Assembly: GCA_018333865.1 (NCBI GenBank)
Contig: JAGXSE010000003.1
Span: 1-60,516 of the forward strand
Direction: 5' to 3'
Source: Syntrophomonadaceae bacterium
GTDB lineage: Bacteria > Bacillota > PH28-bin88
DNA: 60,516 nt
Shown here: in pieces, positions 1 to 7,926 of the stretch
Numbering within the stretch: position 1 is the stretch's first letter
Layout of the letters: each line of letters starts with the position of its first letter
Position numbers and translations under genes: made by a program
The notes under the pieces: model-generated
Database searches by the model: none
The model's input: the letters and a program-made list of their open reading frames with translations, nothing else
Told to the model about the DNA's origin: nothing

Positions 1-244
1 CGTAATCGCTGATGATGGTCTTGCGGTTGTAACCGTTGCGGGAATTCCCTGAATTGTTTCCTTTGATGCTGTGCTTTTCATATCCCAGATGCTCCTCCAT
101 CTCGGCTTCCAGCATCTGCTCTATTGTTCCGGCAAAAAGACGTTTTAACTTCGACTGAATGTCACCCGTGCTTTGGCAGTCCTGCATTAGCAGACGGACC
201 AGCTCCATTTCCTTGTCCGTGAGAATGTTTTTTGATTGTCTCAT
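1..244 (-). CDS. IS256-family (mutator-type) transposase, N-terminal part, runs off the window edge
   Basis: The reverse strand reads from an ATG at 244 and stays open to base 1, giving about 81 residues. The segment EAEMEEHLGYEKHS followed by GNNSGNSRNGYN is typical of the N-terminal region of IS256-family DDE transposases. The catalytic DDE residues would lie beyond the left edge and cannot be checked. An SD-like GGAGGT stands a few bases before the ATG. The gene is divergent from the anion transporter that begins at 294. Family assignment is confident; whether the element is intact is unknown. Confidence 0.85.
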   Translation of the reverse strand, partial: MRQSKNILTDKEMELVRLLMQDCQSTGDIQSKLKRLFAGTIEQMLEAEMEEHLGYEKHSIKGNNSGNSRNGYNRKTIISDY

Positions 245-290
245 TTCATAACCTCCATCTTATTCTATATGGAGATTATTCCCATTTACA
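1..290 (-). mobile_element. End of an IS256-type insertion sequence
   Basis: The transposase start lies about 45 bases inside a probable terminus near 265-290, where the outward strand reads CCGTGTAAATGGGAATAAT, similar to IS256-type ends. CTCCAT at 252-257 pairs with ATGGAG further on, forming a small hairpin near the transposase ribosome binding site. The exact terminal repeat and target duplication cannot be set without the other end. Confidence 0.6.
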
Positions 291-293
291 CGG

Positions 294-1718
294 ATGTTAA
301 TTCAGTCTCCCAAGGAGCATATCCCTAGCACATTTTCTGCTAATAAAGGCGTATTGGTTAAGTGGCTGATAACCCTGATAGTACCATTTTTGGCATTTCT
401 TATTCCCCAATCAGCAGGGGTTACATGGGCTATGCAGGTTTTCTTTGCAATTACTATTTGGGCCATCCTTGCTTGGTTATTAGAAACTGTGTCCGAGACT
501 GCTGTTGCTATAATGCTGCCTGTATTTTATATTATTGCCGGCTTAGGTAATCCGAAAGTAGCATTTAATCCTTGGACTACAACTATTCCATGGATCGTCC
601 TTGGGGGAGTTATCTTTAGTTCTGTTATTATTACTACTGGGCTAGCAAAAAGAATCGCTTATTTTACCATCTTAAAGACCGGCGGTTCATTTAAGGGTTT
701 ATTGTTAGGAATTACGCTTGCGGGACTTATAATTGCGCCTTTTATTCCGTCAGCCATGGGGAAGATGGCAGTGTTGACGCCCATAGCTATTGGTATCTGT
801 CAGGCCCTAAATCTATCAGTCAAATCAAGAGCTGCGACCGCTGTAATGCTAACAGCCTTTTTCGCTGTTACAAATCCAGCCTTTTCTTATCAAACAGGTG
901 GTGCCCATATTGTGTTGGCTTCAGGCGTACTTAGTAAGATTACCCAGCAAACCATTACTTGGTCTCAGTATGCTTATCACAACTTTATTCTTTGGATTAT
1001 ATGGACATTTTTATGCCTTGGATTAGTTATACTTTTATTGAAGCCTGATAAACAGATAGAAGCAAAGGATGTTATAAAACAAAAGTATGATGAGTTGGGG
1101 AGCATGGCGTCCCAGGAAAAGACTGTTTTGGCTTTAATGGGTATTCTTATTATTGCACTGCTCACGAATACCTATCATAAGATAGATCCGGCGTGGATAT
1201 TTTTACTGCTCTGCGGAGTATGCTTTATTCCGGGCATAAATCTTTTGAATCATGAAAAGCTTAGCAAAGTGAATTTTGGGATCGTGCTTTTCGTTGCCGG
1301 AGCAATGTCCATTGGTGATGTGGGGTCGGCTGTAGGAGCAAGTAAATGGATTGCCAACGGGCTGTTCCCATATCTGACTGGTGGTGGTGATTTACATACC
1401 CTGGCAGCTGTTTGGGGTTTTGGAGTTTTCTTGAATTTTATTCTTACACCGCTTGCAGCAACAGCAAGTTTTACTGGCCCATTAGTGGAGATGGCTTTAA
1501 AAGCAGGAATTTCCCCGCTGCCTGTTGTCTATACCTTTTTGCAAGGCCTCGATCAATATTTATTTCCATATGAATATGCTCTGTTGTTGTATGTATATAG
1601 CTTTGGTTATATTTCCATGAAATACATGATTAAAGTATTGGCTCCAAGAATGCTGCTTAGTCTCATTTTTATAGTTCTAATTGCGTATCCCTACTGGAAA
1701 TTGATTGGAATAATGTAA
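294..1718 (+). CDS. DASS (SLC13-type) sodium/anion symporter
   Basis: A 474-residue membrane protein with about 11-12 hydrophobic segments. The segments SETAVAIMLPVFYI and SAMGKMAVLTPIAIGI resemble the two substrate and sodium-binding repeats of the divalent anion:sodium symporter family, which carries dicarboxylates, citrate or sulfate. Length matches the family. The ATG at 294 has no good ribosome binding site and falls 4-5 bases after the presumed IS end, so the native 5' end may have been displaced or the gene may now be read from an IS promoter. A Crp/Fnr regulator follows on the same strand. Substrate cannot be read from the sequence. Confidence 0.8.
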   Translation: MLIQSPKEHIPSTFSANKGVLVKWLITLIVPFLAFLIPQSAGVTWAMQVFFAITIWAILAWLLETVSETAVAIMLPVFYIIAGLGNPKVAFNPWTTTIPWIVLGGVIFSSVIITTGLAKRIAYFTILKTGGSFKGLLLGITLAGLIIAPFIPSAMGKMAVLTPIAIGICQALNLSVKSRAATAVMLTAFFAVTNPAFSYQTGGAHIVLASGVLSKITQQTITWSQYAYHNFILWIIWTFLCLGLVILLLKPDKQIEAKDVIKQKYDELGSMASQEKTVLALMGILIIALLTNTYHKIDPAWIFLLLCGVCFIPGINLLNHEKLSKVNFGIVLFVAGAMSIGDVGSAVGASKWIANGLFPYLTGGGDLHTLAAVWGFGVFLNFILTPLAATASFTGPLVEMALKAGISPLPVVYTFLQGLDQYLFPYEYALLLYVYSFGYISMKYMIKVLAPRMLLSLIFIVLIAYPYWKLIGIM

Positions 1719-1910
1719 AGTATAATTGATAAGAACCCTGCTCTTTGCCAGGGAATGGTAGTTTAATGGCAACCGACCTTGCGCTATTGTTGAATGAGGA
1801 GACAGTGAAAGAAGGCTTCCGGACGCTGAAAAAGAACAGAACTCCGGGGCAGGCGCCGTAACGAGGGAAGAGGTTAGATACGTCTACTCAATAATAAAGA
1901 GGTGGAGGCC

Positions 1911-2627
1911 ATGAACTGTAATGATTCGCTTGATGATAAATATCTTTTATTGACTTCTCCGTTAATTAACATTGATATTCCAGATTGCGAACTAATTATT
2001 AAATATGGTGAAAAAAAATTGTTTCAAAAAAAGGAAATCATTGTTGCTTGCGGAGAAGTTCTTAAGAAATTGCCTTTCTTATACAAGGGACAAATTAAGA
2101 TGTCAAATTATACTGCTCATGGATTTGAAAAAACGATCTGGTATATGAATGCTCCGATTTTCGTGGGAGAGTGTTTAGTTTTTCATGGAAAGCCCAGTAG
2201 GAATAAGATTATTGCTACAGAAACCTGTGAGATTTATTTTCTTGAGGAAAATGTACTCTATAGTTTAGCAGCCACAAATCCTGAGATATTAAAGATTATA
2301 CATAAAATTTTGGCACAAAAGATAAGGGTTTTAACATCCCAAATTGAAGATCTTTGCGTTAATGAACCAACCTTTCGTGTGGCTAAATTACTGTACATGT
2401 TAGCAAAACAAAATGGAGAGAGAATCGGTAATGATAAGTATGTAGTCTATTTTAGACTTACTCATCAAGGGATTGCCGACATTGCTGGCTTACATAGAGT
2501 TACTGTTACTAATATTTTAAACAAATTTTGCTCAAAAGGGATTATAAAAAAAGATAAAGAGAAGATTGTAATACTAGAAATTGAAGAACTGCTCGACTTT
2601 TTTAGCAACCCAACTTTGACAGGGTAG
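1911..2627 (+). CDS. Crp/Fnr-family transcriptional regulator
   Basis: About 238 residues. The first ~140 form a cyclic-nucleotide-binding-like beta roll (KKLPFLYKGQIKMSNY, then FVGECLVFHGKPSRN), followed by a dimer helix and a winged helix-turn-helix near 180-215 (LTHQGIADIAGLHRVTVTNI). ATG 1911 is preferred over GTG 1902 because AGGTGGAGG sits just upstream. Four cysteines are scattered without a clear Fnr iron-sulfur pattern, so an effector other than oxygen is likely. It lies 190 bases after the anion transporter and may control it; this is inferred from position only. Confidence 0.85.
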   Translation: MNCNDSLDDKYLLLTSPLINIDIPDCELIIKYGEKKLFQKKEIIVACGEVLKKLPFLYKGQIKMSNYTAHGFEKTIWYMNAPIFVGECLVFHGKPSRNKIIATETCEIYFLEENVLYSLAATNPEILKIIHKILAQKIRVLTSQIEDLCVNEPTFRVAKLLYMLAKQNGERIGNDKYVVYFRLTHQGIADIAGLHRVTVTNILNKFCSKGIIKKDKEKIVILEIEELLDFFSNPTLTG

Positions 2628-2640
2628 CAGGTGGGGCCGG

Positions 2641-2787
2641 TTGTATGTCAAGCGAAGGCTGGCATTTTTAGCAGGAGATAAACCAAGGTGGACCTATTAT
2701 CTGGCTTATCTGACAGGACTTGGATTGGTTCGCTCTGTGCCTGGTGCCGCTGAAAAGGTTTTTGAATTATGCAATGAAGGGGAATAG
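2641..2787 (+). pseudogene. C-terminal remnant of an unidentified protein
   Basis: An open stretch of 48 codons ending in TAG at 2787 (segments RRLAFLAGDKPRWTYYL and LTGLGLVRSVPGAAEKVF) has protein-like composition but no start codon with a ribosome binding site. It is followed 18 bases later by a terminator, as the end of a gene would be. I do not recognise the family. It is probably the tail of a deleted gene. Confidence 0.3.
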
Positions 2788-2805
2788 GAATATAGATGCG
2801 GTTAT

Positions 2806-2848
2806 GGCTCAACCTAAAGCTGCCAGCTGATAGTTGAGCCTTTTTTTT
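2806..2848 (+). terminator. Rho-independent terminator
   Basis: GGCTCAAC at 2806-2813 pairs perfectly with GTTGAGCC at 2833-2840, directly followed by eight T residues. Confidence 0.9.
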
Positions 2849-3020
2849 ATATAAACTTCCGGCTGAGCCCTTTCGAGAACCGCTGCCTTGTCTGCCTTTA
2901 AATGAATTATCAGGAGAGGTGTTCGCAAAAGTTAATTGGATGGTATACTTATTATTATAGATCCAGGTTGTCCAAAAAACCTGGACGCATTAGACTGATC
3001 CTTGGGAGGATAAAGTAGGG

Positions 3021-3694
3021 ATGGAGGCAAAGCCGAAGGCCGCCTCAGCTTGGCTGGTAATGCTGAGCGCTGCCGCAATTTTGATGATTACCATGGGTGC
3101 CCGCCAGTCAACGGGGCTTTTTATTGCGCCGATTGACGAATCAACTGGCCTGGGGATTGTTTCGATCAGCCTGGCCTTGGCGGTAGGCCAGTTTGTGTGG
3201 GGACTGGTGCAGCCCATATTTGGGGCAATCGCCGACAAGAAAGGCTCATTTCACGTGATTGTTTTCGGCGCTTTTCTTTTGGCAAGCGGTCTTGCTCTCA
3301 CAACGCTGGTGCAGTCCGAATGGTCTCTCATGCTTACTTTGGGAGTATTGACAGCGGCAGGTGCGGGAGCCGGCAGCTTTTCCGTCTTAATTGGCTCCAG
3401 CGCCCAGCAGTTGGATCCAAAGCGCCGCGCCTTTGCCGGAGGCTTTATCAATGCCGGCGGTTCCTTTGGTCAATTTTTGTTTGCGCCCCTCTCCCAGGCA
3501 ATTATCAGTGCTTTTGGCTGGGTTGCGGCAATGGCGACCATGGCGGCAACTACTCTCTTAACAATTCCGCTGGCCGTCTTACTGTGCCGGGGGGCATCCC
3601 CAAATAAAACCGGGGCCTCTGGCCAGGTTTCGGAAGGTTTGTTTTACCAAGTCCGGCAGGCGATGGGAAATACTAGTTATTTATGCCTGCACGG
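3021..3694 (+). pseudogene. MFS transporter, truncated after about six membrane segments
   Basis: An ATG at 3021 with a nearby GGAGG begins a typical major-facilitator N-terminal half: MGARQSTGLFIAPI, then GLVQPIFGAIADKKGS (the loop 2-3 motif), continuing to about residue 225. At about 3695 the frame enters a GTGTCAAGGGG repeat and continues as non-MFS sequence to a stop at 3791. Family members are about 400 residues, so the C-terminal half is missing, and no trace of it lies beyond the repeat element. The gene is best read as destroyed by the repeat element and an associated deletion. Confidence 0.8.
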
Positions 3695-3740
3695 GGTGTC
3701 AAGGGGGGGTGTCAAGGGGACGGGGTTATTGACACATTTC
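3695..3740 (+). repeat. REP-like repeat, left flank of the REP transposase remnant
   Basis: GTGTCAAGGGG occurs twice, the second continuing as GACGGGGTTATTGACACA, so each unit is partly self-complementary (TGTCAA...TTGACA). The same sequence in inverted orientation lies at 4231-4325, bracketing the transposase remnant. Confidence 0.8.
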
Positions 3741-3752
3741 CGACAGTCATAT

Positions 3753-4193
3753 TTATGCCCGGCAAACAATGCCCCGGTTAATCCCTGTTAGTCTTGCGAT
3801 CTGCCTGATTGAAAGGTTGTATTCATCCTTGAGCTTTTTAAGATAAATATTCCTTTGCGTCTTCTCCATCTTTTGTAATTCAGGCCCGCTTTTGATTTTA
3901 CAAATAATTTTCAATTGGCTCACTTTTAAATTGTACCAATAGACATAACTGCCGCATATCCTGCGCATGAACTGTGCGATTGGTTCAACGCCGACTTGCA
4001 GCAACAGGTGAACGTGGTTACCCATTAAACAGTATGCATATAGACTATAGGCACTGATTTCTTTATAGCGCTGCAAAGCATCGAGAAACTTCTGGGTATC
4101 TTCCCCGTCTTCAAAGATGTTTTGCCGGTTGATTCCTCTTGAAAAAATGTGATAAATTCAGCTATAGCTCTTTTCCCTGGCCTGTCTTGGCAC
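3753..4193 (-). pseudogene. REP-associated tyrosine (Y1/HUH) transposase, decayed
   Basis: Read from GTG 4193, the product starts VPRQAREKSYS, meets an in-frame TGA, then continues IYHIFSRGINRQNIFEDGE and YAYCLMGNHVHLLLQVG. HVH is the HUH metal motif of TnpA_REP/IS200-like transposases. After YVYWYN the sequence jumps to a C-terminal region ending in a helix-turn-helix-like LSIRQIARLTGINRG, so the middle, where the family has its catalytic Tyr region, seems deleted. Early stop plus internal deletion make it a pseudogene. It is flanked by inverted REP-like repeats. Confidence 0.8.
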
Positions 4194-4230
4194 AAACAAC
4201 ACCTCTTTGCTACATTAATCCAAAACTGGT

Positions 4231-4325
4231 AATGTGTCAAGAACCCCGTCCCCTTGACCTCCCAGTAATGTGTCAAGAACCCCGTCCCCTTGACCTCCCA
4301 AGAACCCCGTCCCCTTGACCTCCCC
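4231..4325 (-). repeat. REP-like repeats, right flank, three tandem copies
   Basis: Two ~35-base copies beginning AATGTGTCAAGAACCCCG and a third lacking its first part stand head to tail. They are the inverse of the copy at 3695-3740. The right edge coincides with the point where VapC similarity ends. Confidence 0.85.
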
Positions 4326-4548
4326 TGCATTATGTTTCGACTTGAATTGATCGTGCGTACTGTTAGCAGAAATTGCTCCACAACAGCATTATTTTTTTTT
4401 GGATTCGCGGATTTTTCTGCACCATAAAAAAGTTCAGCCACGTTCATAAACGAAACTGAAACTTCTCCTGCAAAATGTTTACGGTATCAATCACCTTTCG
4501 ATTGCCGCGAAGCAATGAAATGCAAACGTCCGTATCAAGGATGACCAC
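4326..4548 (-). pseudogene. VapC-type PIN-domain toxin, frameshifted and truncated
   Basis: From GTG 4548 the frame reads VVILDTDVCISLLRGN, the PIN-domain start with its first acidic residue, and stops at FQFRL. In the neighbouring frame the protein continues as SFMNVAELFYGAEKSANP with the second acidic residue, up to RTINSSRNIMQ, where the repeat begins. One frameshift near 4445-4460 and loss of the C-terminal acidic residues should make it inactive. Its start lies just behind the antitoxin stop, the normal VapBC arrangement. Confidence 0.8.
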
Positions 4549-4550
4549 AG

Positions 4551-4832
4551 CTATAATTCCACCTCTCGACCATGTGTGCGGCGGGATAAAATATCATCTA
4601 TAATTTCCCCCGCTGGACGCGAATCTTCCCATTCTCCAGCCAACTTGCTCCATAATTCAATTTGAGCCTGCATGGAAATAGTGTCGCTGTTTATTCCCAA
4701 GTCGTCTTGCATCACGCCTTTTTCTAGTAACACAAGCACCTCGCTGTTTAAGCTTCTTCTTTCTTTTTGAGACAATTTGCGCAAATTTATTAGCAGACCT
4801 TCTGGAATGTTGCGTATTGTCAGATTTGCCAT
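4551..4832 (-). CDS. VapB/FitA-type antitoxin
   Basis: A 93-residue protein from ATG 4832, chosen because AGAGGTG stands about seven bases upstream. It opens with a ribbon-helix-helix (MANLTIRNIPEGLLINLRK, then RRSLNSEVLVLLE) and ends in an acidic toxin-binding tail. It would bind and silence the PIN toxin encoded next, and repress the operon. Since that toxin gene is broken, the antitoxin is now an orphan. Confidence 0.8.
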   Translation of the reverse strand: MANLTIRNIPEGLLINLRKLSQKERRSLNSEVLVLLEKGVMQDDLGINSDTISMQAQIELWSKLAGEWEDSRPAGEIIDDILSRRTHGREVEL

Positions 4833-4953
4833 GAGAAACACCTCTTATAGGTTCATTATAGTTTTATAATAACACCATTTAAGGTAACTATGAACGTGGT
4901 TAATTTGATAATTATAGGGTGGTTTGATCTCAAAAGGCTAAATCAACAATGTC

Positions 4954-5607
4954 CTAGGCCAGCGTCCGGTGAATTTGAATCAGCAGTTCTGTCACGTTTT
5001 CGGCGACGGCCAGGTCTTCGGTGTGCAGATAGTGATTGGCTGTAGAGTCGAAAAGAATATTGGCACCGGCGGGAAATTCCTCATCACTGGCCCAGACACG
5101 ATACAGGAGCGGAACCCGGGGGAAAAGATACAGGAGTGTTCCGCTGACTGAGTTTTTTTTATAGGGCTGCCCGCCTAAGAGCGTAGCTGCGGCAAAAAGC
5201 TTTTCCGGACAGGAGCCGAAGACATCCGCCAGCGGCTGCACAGCTCTTTTTTGAAACGCAGCATCGTAACTGTTTCCGCCTGATAATAGGCGGTAGGAGA
5301 TGTAACTTTGGGTCAGCGAAACCCCGTCAGCCCTGTTAAGATAGTGCAGCATTACCAACTGGAAGACAAAATGCGGCTCCAGTTCGCTGCCCAAGTATTT
5401 TACCTGCCCTGCGGGATAAGAAATTGTAAAAGGGTGGTTCAGCATGGTGATGTTAAAAGCGGAAAGGCTGCTGTCGAAAAGACAACCGCTGCAGGCGGCT
5501 TTTTCCATCGGGCAGCCGGCAGCCAGTTCTTTCCGTGCCAAGTCAAGGGTAAATCGGTAATTTTTCGGGTCCGAGAAATTGTACAGCGGGATAACCGGTG
5601 TGGCCAT
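4954..5607 (-). CDS. DUF3786 domain protein
   Basis: 217 residues, start ATG with GGGAGGG upstream. A cysteine pair CSGC lies near residues 39-42, and the C-terminal part has the pattern FPRVPLLYRVWASDEEFPAG then ILFDSTANHYL and a helical tail, which I recall as DUF3786, common in anaerobic Clostridia and archaea. Function is unknown; the cysteines might bind metal. It stands alone on the minus strand, convergent with nothing obvious. Confidence 0.65.
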   Translation of the reverse strand: MATPVIPLYNFSDPKNYRFTLDLARKELAAGCPMEKAACSGCLFDSSLSAFNITMLNHPFTISYPAGQVKYLGSELEPHFVFQLVMLHYLNRADGVSLTQSYISYRLLSGGNSYDAAFQKRAVQPLADVFGSCPEKLFAAATLLGGQPYKKNSVSGTLLYLFPRVPLLYRVWASDEEFPAGANILFDSTANHYLHTEDLAVAENVTELLIQIHRTLA

Positions 5608-5889
5608 GCCCGATCCCTCCCAGGCAGATATTTTCAGAAGTAATTCAACGCCAATTTTTTTTTACCTTCCCCTCACCCTGCCCCTCCCACAAATCATGCT
5701 TTAAAAGCTACGAAACAAACTGGTCCTAGTATAGAATATGCGGTATAATTATTGATAATTATACCAAAAAGCATTGCAATCACTGGCCTTATCGAGGAAG
5801 CTACCCGTGAAAGTAAGTGTTTCCTTAATTTACAGCCCGTCCCCGGAATTCCTTTAATAACTTGTAGACTATATTTAGGAGGGAAATTG

Positions 5890-6786
5890 ATGCAAATAGG
5901 CATCGTGGGTTTAGGCAAAATGGGTTACAATCTGGCATTGAATTTGGCAGGCCATGGCCATCGGGTGATCGGATACGACCCCGGCCGGGAAAAGACTGAA
6001 GAGGGGATTGAACTGGTTAACTCTCTTCCTGAACTGGTCAGGAGGTTGGCACCAAGGCGGGTAATATGGATCATGGTGCCGGCAGGAGAAACGGTTGACC
6101 ACCTGCTAAATGAGCTGGTGCTTCTTGTTTCACCGCAGGATATTATCGTTGACGGTGGTAACTCCAACTACAAGGACACCCTGCGGCGGTCAGCAATGCT
6201 TAAGGATAAAGGGCTTAGTTTTGTGGATGTAGGGACCAGCGGGGGAGTGGAAGGCGCCCGGCATGGGGTTTGCGCAATGGTGGGGGCGGAAAAGGAAGCA
6301 TTTGATTACCTGGAACCGGTCTTTCGTGATATCAGTGTGGAAAACGGCTACTTGCACGTAGGGCCAAACGGTAGCGGCCATTTTGTGAAGATGATCCACA
6401 ATGGCATCGAATATGGCATGATGCAAGCCATTGGCGAAGGGTTCGAGATCCTGGCCAGGAGCCAGTTTAACCTTAACCTGGAGGAGATTGCCCGCCTGTT
6501 TAACAACGGTTCGGTCATCCGCAGCTGGCTGATCGAATTACTGGCCCGTTCCCTGGCAAAAGATGCAAACCTGGAAAAAATCCGGGGGGTAATGCATTCT
6601 TCCGGCGAGGGCCTGTGGACTGCTCAAACCGCCCTGGAAATGCAGGTCCCGGCGCCTGTGATTACCACTTCCCTGCTGATGCGTTTCCGGTCTTTGCAGG
6701 AGGACAGTTTCGCCGGGAAGGTCGTGGCTGCTTTGCGCAATGAATTCGGAGGGCATGCGGTGGTGTCCGGCAAAAAGACCGATTGA
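5890..6786 (+). CDS. gnd: 6-phosphogluconate dehydrogenase, decarboxylating (GndA/YqeC type)
   Basis: 298 residues from ATG 5890, with AGGAGGG six bases upstream. It has the N-terminal NAD(P) motif GIVGLGKMGYNLALNLAG, the family signature VDVGTSGGVEGARHG and the catalytic-lysine segment GHFVKMIHNGIEYGM. This short NAD-preferring class oxidises 6-phosphogluconate to ribulose 5-phosphate and CO2. It is followed by a FadR-type regulator 117 bases downstream. A relative acting on another beta-hydroxyacid cannot be excluded. Confidence 0.85.
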   Translation: MQIGIVGLGKMGYNLALNLAGHGHRVIGYDPGREKTEEGIELVNSLPELVRRLAPRRVIWIMVPAGETVDHLLNELVLLVSPQDIIVDGGNSNYKDTLRRSAMLKDKGLSFVDVGTSGGVEGARHGVCAMVGAEKEAFDYLEPVFRDISVENGYLHVGPNGSGHFVKMIHNGIEYGMMQAIGEGFEILARSQFNLNLEEIARLFNNGSVIRSWLIELLARSLAKDANLEKIRGVMHSSGEGLWTAQTALEMQVPAPVITTSLLMRFRSLQEDSFAGKVVAALRNEFGGHAVVSGKKTD

Positions 6787-6870
6787 GCTGGAAAAGGAAT
6801 TTTTTGCATGGTATAGAATAAGTAATGCACTGTCAGATAGAATTGAAAAAAGTTGAATCTGCTTCAGGTG

Positions 6871-6885
6871 GTCAGGCTGCCTGAC
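6871..6885. promoter_or_regulatory. Perfect palindrome, probable operator of the FadR-type regulator
   Basis: GTCAGGC-T-GCCTGAC is a perfect 7+1+7 inverted repeat 18 bases upstream of the regulator start. A related site lies at 7758-7772. Autoregulation by a FadR/GntR protein is inferred. Confidence 0.6.
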
Positions 6886-6903
6886 ATAGGGAGATGATAT
6901 AAT

Positions 6904-7602
6904 ATGTTTACTCCGATTAAGAATGAAAAAATGCATGTGCAGGTTGCTGAGCAGATAAAGATGTTAATTCAGCATGAGAAATTAAAAGTTGGCGAGCGAC
7001 TTCCTTCCGAGCGAGAGTTGTGTAAAATCTTTGGGGTTAGCCGTTCTACAATTCGAGAGGCCTTAACATCCCTTGAAATTCTTGGTTACATTGAAATGAG
7101 AGCCGGTCGCGGTACTTATGTAAATAATATCAATCGTGTCGATAACGAGAATACCTTGATTGATCAACTGGAAGAGAGCGTGAGTCCAACGGAGATATTT
7201 GAAGCGCGCATTCTCATTGAGCCGCGGCTTTCCGGACTTGCGGCCCAGAGGGCCAAAAAAGAAGATTTAGAGGAAATTGAACGAGTTGTTGCTTCAGCCA
7301 AAGAATTGAGTCCCTCGGAAATTGACGAGTTTGAGGAATTGGACCGGAAATTTCATCTTTTGATTGCAAAGGCGGCAAACAACGAAGTTCTTTATAGATT
7401 TGAGGAAAGTATTAACAATGAGCGCATGAGTAAGCTTTGGGGCAATCTCAAAGTAAAAAGCATGCAAAAAAAAGGTCGTGTCGACCGCTACCGGAATGAG
7501 CACGAGGAGATTCTTAGCGCCATAAGGGATCGAAATCCTGCTCTGGCAGAAAAGCTGACCTTAAAGCATTTGCTGGATATTCATAAAAATCTTTTCGGTT
7601 AG
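6904..7602 (+). CDS. FadR-subfamily GntR transcriptional regulator
   Basis: 232 residues. The N-terminal winged helix holds GERLPSERELCKIFGVSRST and REALTSLEILGYIEMRAG, typical of GntR proteins; an all-helical FCD effector domain follows from about residue 95 (EIFEARILIEPRLSGLAA, then DRKFHLLIAKAANN with a metal-type His). Such proteins usually respond to an organic acid and repress an adjacent catabolic operon. The preferred target is the promoter at 7715-7744, which carries a matching palindrome. Confidence 0.9.
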   Translation: MFTPIKNEKMHVQVAEQIKMLIQHEKLKVGERLPSERELCKIFGVSRSTIREALTSLEILGYIEMRAGRGTYVNNINRVDNENTLIDQLEESVSPTEIFEARILIEPRLSGLAAQRAKKEDLEEIERVVASAKELSPSEIDEFEELDRKFHLLIAKAANNEVLYRFEESINNERMSKLWGNLKVKSMQKKGRVDRYRNEHEEILSAIRDRNPALAEKLTLKHLLDIHKNLFG

Positions 7603-7714
7603 CACTTGATTCTGCTGCAAGAATTATATATGACGCGCAGCTTTTGCCATTTGCGGCAAGAGGCTGAGCGCCTGTAGGCAGAAAATATTTTTGCGCTGAT
7701 ACCATGCTTGGGTA

Positions 7715-7744
7715 TTTACAAATGAATGGGCGCAATTCTATAAT
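7715..7744 (+). promoter_or_regulatory. Sigma-A type promoter of the Fe-ADH/TAXI-TRAP cluster
   Basis: TTTACA at 7715-7720 and TATAAT at 7739-7744 are separated by 18 bases. Transcription would start near 7751, leaving about 175 bases of leader. This gap (7603-7926) holds no gene; it also contains a weak GC-rich hairpin around 7635-7670. Confidence 0.65.
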
Positions 7745-7757
7745 TATTGTAAAAGCT

Positions 7758-7772
7758 GTCAGATTATCAGAC
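7758..7772. promoter_or_regulatory. Probable FadR-type operator overlapping the transcription start
   Basis: GTCAGATTATCAGAC is an imperfect 15-base palindrome (12 of 15 positions symmetric) with the same GTCAG...GAC edges as the site at 6871-6885. Its place just after the -10 box suits repression. Confidence 0.55.
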
Positions 7773-7926
7773 CACACTATATCTGATATAAGGCAGCCTA
7801 CTTTAAAATGCCAGGGGAGGTGTAAGAAAGAAGAAAGCCGGCTCAGATCGGCTGCCGGAGCTGCTCATTACCCGCATGGATGTCAGGCTCCAACAATACC
7901 TACATAAAAGTCAAAGGAGAAAAGCT

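Noticed and set aside
977-1165. Antisense frame within the anion transporter
   Set aside because: Lies wholly inside a clear membrane protein gene and shows no start signals.
1766-1861. 31-codon frame before the Crp/Fnr gene (segment EETVKEGFRTLKKNRTPG)
   Set aside because: It vaguely resembles a group II intron reverse transcriptase start, but it is too short and has no ribosome binding site.
3691-4325. CRISPR-like spacing of GTCAAGGGGACGGGG repeats
   Set aside because: Copies are few, contiguous or inverted around a transposase remnant, with no unique spacers of constant length and no cas genes.
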